Assembly (NCBI GenBank): GCA_029204225.1 | Contig: CM055112.1 | Span: 24,428,693 to 24,492,692 of the forward strand | Direction: 5' to 3' | From: Diphasiastrum complanatum | Taxonomy: Eukaryota; Streptophyta; Lycopodiopsida; Lycopodiales; Lycopodiaceae | Length of the DNA: 64,000 bases | In this document: positions 58,022 to 64,000 of the stretch, piece by piece | Layout: the number at the start of each line of letters is the position of its first letter | How positions within the stretch are numbered: position 1 is the first letter of the stretch | Notes under the pieces: generated by a model | Databases searched by the model: none | What the model was told of the DNA's origin: nothing | Seen by the model: only the letters and a program-made list of their open reading frames with translations | Translations under genes and position numbers: made by a program

Positions 58022-58863
58022 TGTGCAAAAAGTACAAAAAGGACCAAGAGTGGATCCTAATCTAATCCTCAAGAGGGATTGGTTGTTAGATTACTTGATC
58101 TATCAATCTACTTGAGATTAAGATCAATCTAGATCAATTCTAGACACAAAATCCTAACAAGAACAATTATTAATTGAAGGTAAGTATACTTTTTGGTTTC
58201 CTACATGTGAAACCTTGTTTGAGTACGGACTCCAACATGAAAATCAAGTACACATTGATAGCACCTCAAAACAATCAAAACAAATGTAGACAAATGTGGA
58301 CAAATGGAGAGAATCACTCAAAATTGCTTCCAAAACCAAGATTGGTGTCTCACCATGATTATGGCCAAATGTGGCTCTATATATACAATAAGTGGGAGCT
58401 CGTGGTACTGATCATCCCTCTGATCCCACATGTGTGAAGGTGCTTTGTCATATGATGATTCATCATGCAAAACTGACACTTGGACAAAACCTTCTATTTT
58501 GAGCACTGTTGGTCCATGTTCCTTCTATATGGAGATCTACTTGGAAATCTTCTAGAAGTCAAAATTCCCCTACTTCAGCTTATTCCACACGTGTGAGCTA
58601 TCCTATACACATAGGATATGACACCTAACCAAAGGATGTGGCTCATGCAATCAATAGATTGATGCCATGTGTCATATGTCTAGAAAACTAGTTTTTGGCC
58701 ATTTTAGCCACTAGAGCTTGAATTAAATCATATTTACAACATATATGATTATGGTACATGACAAGTACACTAGTTTCACATGTGGGAACAGGCTCCACAC
58801 ATGTGTGTTTGTCTATATACAAGATTTTTGGCCTCTACCAAGCTTATTTTTGCATTTTTCACA
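58022..58863 (-). repeat. 3' LTR (842 bp)
   Basis: Near-identical to 62496-63336 over its length, with small differences such as GCTATCCTATACACATAGG versus the shortened copy near 63070. Begins TGTGCAAAAAG and ends TTTTTCACA on the plus strand. Confidence 0.93.
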
Positions 58864-58872
58864 CTCCTCCTC
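58864..58872 (-). other. Polypurine tract
   Basis: GAGGAGGAG on the minus strand, directly upstream of LTR start TGTGAAAAATGC. Confidence 0.8.
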
Positions 58873-58989
58873 AAAAATCTAGCTTGACGGAAAACTTGAT
58901 GATCTTGAACTTGACTCCATGGGCTGAATTGGTCTTTTCTGGTTCAAAAGGTGTGAAGATCAGCCAATGAGCTTGATGTTGATATGAAA

Positions 58990-60798
58990 TCACCATATCC
59001 ATGATAATGCTTCTTTGATGTTGACATCTTTGATGAGCTTGAGAGCTTTGCACCATCCTAGCACCTCCAAAATTGATTCCTTCCAATTTTCATGTAGATG
59101 CTTGACCTTTAGGCTTGCTCCTTCTTCATGTGCATGCTCCTTCATGAGAAAATAAAGATTTCTTCTTGATTTATTAGGATCACAAAGATCTAACATCATG
59201 TTACCACGATCTAGAGAATTAGACTCATCCAAATTGGCAAGACTATGCATGCTATAATAACAAAGTGTTTGCATCATATCTTCATGCTTGTTTACCATGC
59301 TAATCTGAGATCCAATGAGGCTAAATACTTCATTATGGAGATAAGTGTCTTTAGAAGATGATTCACTTACTCTCATAAAGAGTTTACAATTTGCCTCAAT
59401 ACAAATTTTCAAACTATGAGTGAACAAATCACTTTTGCTCTTACATGACTTAAGAGCATACATTTGATAAAATAACCATTTGCTTTCTAATTGATTTAAA
59501 ATCAATTTCAACCTTTTAAGAACATCATCTATGTTCTCAAGAGAGACTTCATACTCAACTAGTATGGCTTTACTCCAATTTTGAGATGCAATGATCTCAC
59601 TAAAGCAAATTGATTTATCAAATGACATAAGAGAAGTAAGTATGTGATGTATACCACATGAGATATGCTCCTCTTTCCCTTGAAATGTGAGCCACATGGA
59701 CTCAACCATATTTCTTGAGTTTCTTTTTGGAATCACAATTTGATAAGGTCTCTCCTCCTCAATCCTTGGCACACTTGAGCCTTGAGAAGATTCCTTAAGA
59801 TCCTCTTCATGGTGCTCCTTTTTGATGGAAATCTAAGACCTCAATGTCTCATAATGATCACAACAAGTATGACCATTCAATATGCACTTACTATGACTAT
59901 CAAGATTACTTATGCTAGAAACATAAGTCCAAAAATCACCACAACTTGGCATGATTTTTCCAATATTGATATCAAAAGGTATTTCCATCTCAATAAGGCT
60001 AACTACTTGCTTATGGATATAAGTGTCCATGGATGCTTCACTTATTCTCATAAGCAGTTTACAACTTGCCTTTAGGATTGAAAACATACAATTTTCATCT
60101 TTATGAATGAACACATCATTCATGATCTTATTGAAACCAAAAAATCCTACATTATGAAGATATTTCCATTTCCTTGACTTCATAACTAATGTAAGCTTAC
60201 AAGGAAAACATATTTTGCTATCTTTTAAGGCATCACACTCAACTAGTATTGCCTTAATCCACCTTTGGAATACAAAAATCTCTTCAAAGAAAAATGGTTC
60301 TTCATAAGTTGACATGATAGCATAAATGAAACTATTTTCATTTTCTGATTGCTGCTCCTTATTCTTGATTGATTTCTCTTGGATCATAACAATAAGTTTG
60401 AACTTATCTAAAGTTCCAAGCAAAATACTTTCCAAGGACATAAAATAAATCCAAGTTACTTTCATGAAAGTGACATCTATCTTTGCATCTTGAACCAAAC
60501 AATGCACTTCCAAATGAAAAATTTCAAAAGATTTGACATGTGGTGTGATGGACTCTTGAAGACAAATCTTGCAAGTCCTTGTGAGACTCCAAGCCTCATT
60601 CACCTTTCCACAAAGGAAACACCTTTCCTTGAACTTGTCCTTCTTGTATTTGTATTTCAAACTTGAAGCTCCATCATTCTCCTTGCCCCCCTTGCTTTGG
60701 TTCTTCTTGGATGGATTGGTCTTCTTTTTGTAGCATCTTGAGGAAAAATATGCTTCCTTGCCACAAAGGTTGCACTTAGAATCCTTTCTTTCCTTCAA
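58990..60798 (-). CDS. Gag-like protein with duplicated unknown domain, one in-frame TAG
   Basis: One frame of about 600 codons from 60798 to 58990, broken only by TAG at 59833-59835. ATG is not at the front: the open stretch begins after a TAG near 60850 and 60798 is TTG, so the true start may be spliced in from upstream (TTTGTAG before NHITGFYSHS could be an acceptor). Knuckle-like motifs: CNLCGKEAYFSSRC (His replaced by Tyr) and CFLCGKVNEAWSL. The first half has FQRWIKAILVEC, SRKWKYLHNVGF, ILKASCKLLMRISEASMDTY and IHKQVVSLIEMEI. The second repeats this as SQNWSKAILVEY, ESKWLFYQMYAL, IEANCKLFMRVSESSSKDTY and LHNEVFSLIGSQI. I do not recognise the domain. A basic Lys-rich linker follows the first knuckle. 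Confidence 0.6.
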
Positions 60799-62481
60799 TA
60801 GGATGCCACCTATGATGCTATGTGAATAAAAACCTGTGATATGATTCTACAAATGTAATTTGTGACTCTCAAGAGACTAGATTTGAACATCTTCAACAAT
60901 CTAGTAGGATCTACAAAAGATCTAACTCACAAACCTAAGAATCAATTTTCACACTAATGACTAGTCATTTGAAAACTTTGCTTTGATCACTAATACAAAA
61001 GCACACAATCTTTGAATCAAATCACAAAAGAAATCAGATCCAATCTCCTATTGGACTCATCAAATACCAATGACTCTTTCTTTTGAAAATTGAAATGGAT
61101 ATGAAAAGATTTGACACCTAGATTTTCCTTTTCACTTGACTAGTTCTCTCAACACTTGAGATTCTTGACAAAAGATGGGTTTTGTTTCAAACACATGAAA
61201 ATAAAACTTAATCACTTCTTTTGGACTCACTGTTGACCCAAATAATCTCACTCTTGAGATTTAGAATGAATTTGATTTGATTTGAAAACAAACTATACAA
61301 CCAATTTTTCACAAAGCTTAAAAATTTAGACAACTAGAGATTCACAAAGATCTCAACCATGCATGAATACTCAAATATGGACTCCTCCTCATTCTAGACA
61401 TCCAATGGGATCACAAATTGACCCTCACACTCTTACAAAAAAAGTTGAATAGAACTAATTTGAGTTTCATACATTCTATGTCAATTTTTGCTCAACAAAT
61501 TGAATTCAATCACTCCTATTGGATTCCACCAATTACTCTACTTTTTAAGACTTGGAATGAAATTCAAAATCAAAAGTTGTGATTTTTCTCACTAAGATAT
61601 TGTGCTTCAAAGAGATAATGCCACTTAGAAATATTTGATCACTTAGGAAGAGACAAACTCTCCACCAATAACAACACAAAATGAGCTTCTAGATCTTGCC
61701 ATCTACAAAGGAAGGAACTCTTAGAAAATTGGATCTCTCTCTACACATTTGCCATAGACACCTTAATGACTCTTTTCAAACCTTAGAATCACTCAAACAA
61801 ATTGAGTAGGGTTGAACAATGTGACTTGGATCTCAATCTATTTTCTAGAACTCTCAGTTTAAGCCAATCTATGTCAAATTTTACATCAGATTTGCATAGA
61901 TTCTCTATATGCACTAGAAACTCTCAAAGGTTTTTTTGGAGGACAGATACAAGGATGTTTTCTAGCAAATTGATGCTTCTAAACTTGACCCTATCACTCT
62001 TCAACAAATCTAGAGTGATGGTACAATGGATTTCAACCTCTCACCTTGCATATCACTCCTTAATCTATGATTTTTAGCAAAATCTCTCTCAACTTCAACA
62101 TGCACTCAAAAAATCAGAGATGATCAATTAGTGAACCTAATTCAAACTTCAATTTTGATTTTTTGGCTGATCTAATCCAAGAACTAATTAAGGGATTAGA
62201 TTCACTATAGAAAATGCTTGATTTTGCACCAAAAATCACTCAAATTGGGTATGTGAGTCAAATTCTACAAACTTTTGAAATTTATCAGTCAAAATCGGAG
62301 TTGTACGGCCTCACACGTGTGAAAAGAGTTCCTACAGCCCACAACAAGATCTGGACCAAAATTTTTGAGGATAGCTATCAAATCCAACTCGCTACACAAA
62401 ATTTGACTAGTTTCCTAAAAACTGCTAATTTTGGCTTTGATTTGGATTAACCCTATCAATTTCAACAAAACCTCTTGCACT
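60799..62481 (-). other. Long non-coding leader of the LTR element
   Basis: About 1.7 kb between the PBS and the coding frame without clear protein motifs on either strand. A plus-strand frame at 61802-62077 looks accidental. Repeated plain words (CACTCCTATTGG, TTGACTAGTT) occur. Such a leader would leave room for packaging signals or a 5' intron, which I infer. Confidence 0.55.
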
Positions 62482-62495
62482 TGGCTCTGATACCA
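62482..62495 (-). other. Primer-binding site of the LTR element
   Basis: TGGTATCAGAGCCA on the minus strand directly abuts the LTR edge at 62496; full match to the common initiator Met-tRNA site. Confidence 0.9.
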
Positions 62496-63336
62496 TGTGA
62501 AAAATGTACAAAAAGGACCAAGAGTGGATCCTAATCTGATCCTCAAGAGGGATTGATTGTCAAATTACTTGATCTATCAATCTACTTGAGATTAAGATCA
62601 ATCTAGATCAATTCTAGACACAAAATCCTAACAAGAACAATCATTACTTGACGGTAGGTGTACTTTCTGGTTTCCCACGTGTGAAACCCTATCTGAGTAC
62701 GGACTCCAACCTGAAAGTCAAGTACACATTGATAGGAACTCAAGACAATCAAAAACAAATGTGGACAAATGTAGACAAATGGAGAGAATCACTCAAAATT
62801 GCTTCCAAAACCAAGATTGGTGTCTCACCATGATTATGGCCAAATGTGGCTCTATATATACAATAAGTGGGAGCTCGTGGTACTGATCATCCTTTTGATC
62901 CCACATGTGTGAAGGTGCTTTGTCATATGATGATTCATCATGCAAAACTGACACTTGGACAAAACCCTCTATTTTGAGCACTTTTGGTCCATTTTTCTTC
63001 TATATGGAGATCTACTTGGAAATCTTCTAGAAGTCAAAATTTGCCTACTTCAGCTTATTCCACACGTGAGCTTTCCTCTACACATGGAATATGACACCTA
63101 ACCAAAGGATGTGGCTCATGCAATCAATAGATTGATGCCATGTGTCATATGTCTAAAAAACTAGTTTTTGGTCATTTTAGCCACTAGAACTTGAATTAAA
63201 TCATATTTACAACATATATGATTATAAAACATGACAAGTACACTAGTTTCACACGTGGAGACAGGCTCCACACATGTGTGTTTATCTATATACAAGATTT
63301 TTGGCCTCTACCAAGCTTATTTTTGCATTTTTCACA
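62496..63336 (-). repeat. 5' LTR (841 bp)
   Basis: Starts TGTGAAAAATG and ends TTTTTCACA on the plus strand; pairs with 58022-58863. Confidence 0.93.
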
Positions 63337-63341
63337 ATCTG
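63337..63341. repeat. Target-site duplication, right copy (ATCTG)
   Basis: Matches 58017-58021 exactly. Confidence 0.9.
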
Positions 63342-63862
63342 TATTAATAAATTTAATCATAAAAATTCATGAAAATAATCACAAATATCATGATTCAATA
63401 TTCACTAATTTCCTGATTTGACATAATCTATAAAATTTATAATCAATATCAAGAAAAGTCAAGATTTATTATTTATGATTTAAATTTTATAATTTGGGTA
63501 ACTAGAAAAGTTGTTGTTCATTATTTAGAATTGCACTATGAGAAATGTCAAGATTTAATATCCATAGTTTCACGATCTACAAAAGTCATGATTGACTACT
63601 CACAATTTTGCAATTTAATACTTAAAAAGGCAGTTCACAATAATAGCATTCATCATTTAAAAAAACTTGTAATTTTATAATCATTGTTCGAAAATATACA
63701 TATATATAATTGTTATTTAGAATATTCAAAAACATAATTTAAAATATTCATAATAAATATTCAGAATATTCATGATCAATTTTCAATATATTCACAATTA
63801 ACATATAGATGATTGACAATGAACATTCATAGTCAAAATTTTTGAATGTTTCCAAAGAATTG
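63342..63862. other. AT-rich tract with decayed repeat words
   Basis: No gene. Words like ATTCACAAT, TTCACGAT and CATGATT recur irregularly and look like degenerate members of the 21-bp repeat that becomes regular after 63863. Confidence 0.5.
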
Positions 63863-64000
63863 TGATCAATATCTAGAGTATCACCACGATCAGTATTCAC
63901 AACTTTACGATCAACATTCACAATTTCAAAATTAGTATTCATAGTTTCACGACCAAGATTCACAATTTCGCAATCAGGATTCATAGTTTCGCGATTTATA
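63863..64000. repeat. 21-bp tandem repeat running off the window
   Basis: From 63888 the sequence falls into exact 21-bp steps, such as GATCAGTATTCACAACTTTAC, then GATCAACATTCACAATTTCAA, then three more units up to 63992. Each has the form (G/A)A-x-TA/GATTCA-x-A-x-TTTC. An irregular unit precedes it. Confidence 0.8.

Larger units (their letters stand above)
58022..63336 (-). mobile_element. Complete non-autonomous LTR retrotransposon (gag-like only)
   Basis: It is 5315 bp with LTRs at 58022-58863 and 62496-63336, flanked by ATCTG duplications. LTR ends form the inverted repeat TGTGAAAAA...TTTTTCACA. The PBS (62482-62495) adjoins the right LTR and the PPT (58864-58872) the left one, so it is transcribed on the minus strand. 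The 3.6-kb interior has one long minus-strand frame (60798-58990, interrupted by a single TAG) with degenerate zinc knuckles and a duplicated unknown domain. No protease, integrase, RT or RNase H motif is seen. It needs enzymes from another element. Near-identical LTRs imply recent insertion. Confidence 0.9.

Overview
This is a eukaryotic window, almost certainly nuclear DNA of a land plant with a large, repeat-rich genome. A type IA topoisomerase of the organelle-targeted plant kind is split by spliceosomal introns. The rest is plant-style Ty1/copia and Ty3/gypsy LTR retrotransposons primed by initiator Met-tRNA (PBS TGGTATCAGAGC), hAT transposons, LINEs and very long (GA)n/(CT)n tracts. I cannot place the species. 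A fern, other seedless plant or gymnosperm fits the intron sizes and repeat load, but this is only a guess.

Host gene. Ten exons of a bacterial-type DNA topoisomerase I lie on the minus strand from 40357 down to 20814. All junction phases agree: 2313 nt, 771 codons, no stop. They hold an N-terminal extension that looks like an organelle transit region, the TOPRIM domain and the catalytic tyrosine. The gene then runs on; the rest of the core and the C-terminus were not found. Its introns contain most of the LINEs of the window, an LTR, an integrase fragment and a hAT fragment.

Layout. 1-3930: decayed Ty3 and other LTR debris and a 94-bp tandem duplication. 3941-9819: copia element (minus) with two diverged LTRs, holding a nested Ty3/gypsy copy without RT and a hAT fragment. 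9960-11117: 3' part of a LINE (plus). 12500-20225: intron-containing hAT transposase pseudogene (plus), split at about 15695/19740 by copia sequence, one copy of which has its RT-RNase H segment inverted in place. 20814-40357: topoisomerase exons; introns hold LINEs C, B and A, a copia LTR (plus), an integrase fragment, a hAT 5' fragment, a G-rich tandem repeat and GA minisatellites. 40450-42230: unassigned sequence with two tandem duplications. 42232-48226: decayed copia pieces, a LINE 3' end and (GA)48. 50790-57630: copia and Ty3 fragments on the minus strand, a (CT)77 tract and a 38-40 bp tandem repeat. 58022-63336: a structurally complete, young LTR element with 5-bp target duplications, near-identical LTRs, PBS and PPT, but no protease, integrase or reverse transcriptase. 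63342-64000: AT-rich DNA ending in a 21-bp tandem repeat.

The best candidate for something undescribed is the 58022-63336 element. Its only long reading frame carries degenerate zinc knuckles and a tandemly duplicated domain I do not recognise, with the two domain copies separated by one in-frame TAG. Also notable are a LINE family whose copies share a 3' end followed by a TTTC/TC tail rather than poly(A), and a GC-AG intron in the topoisomerase gene.
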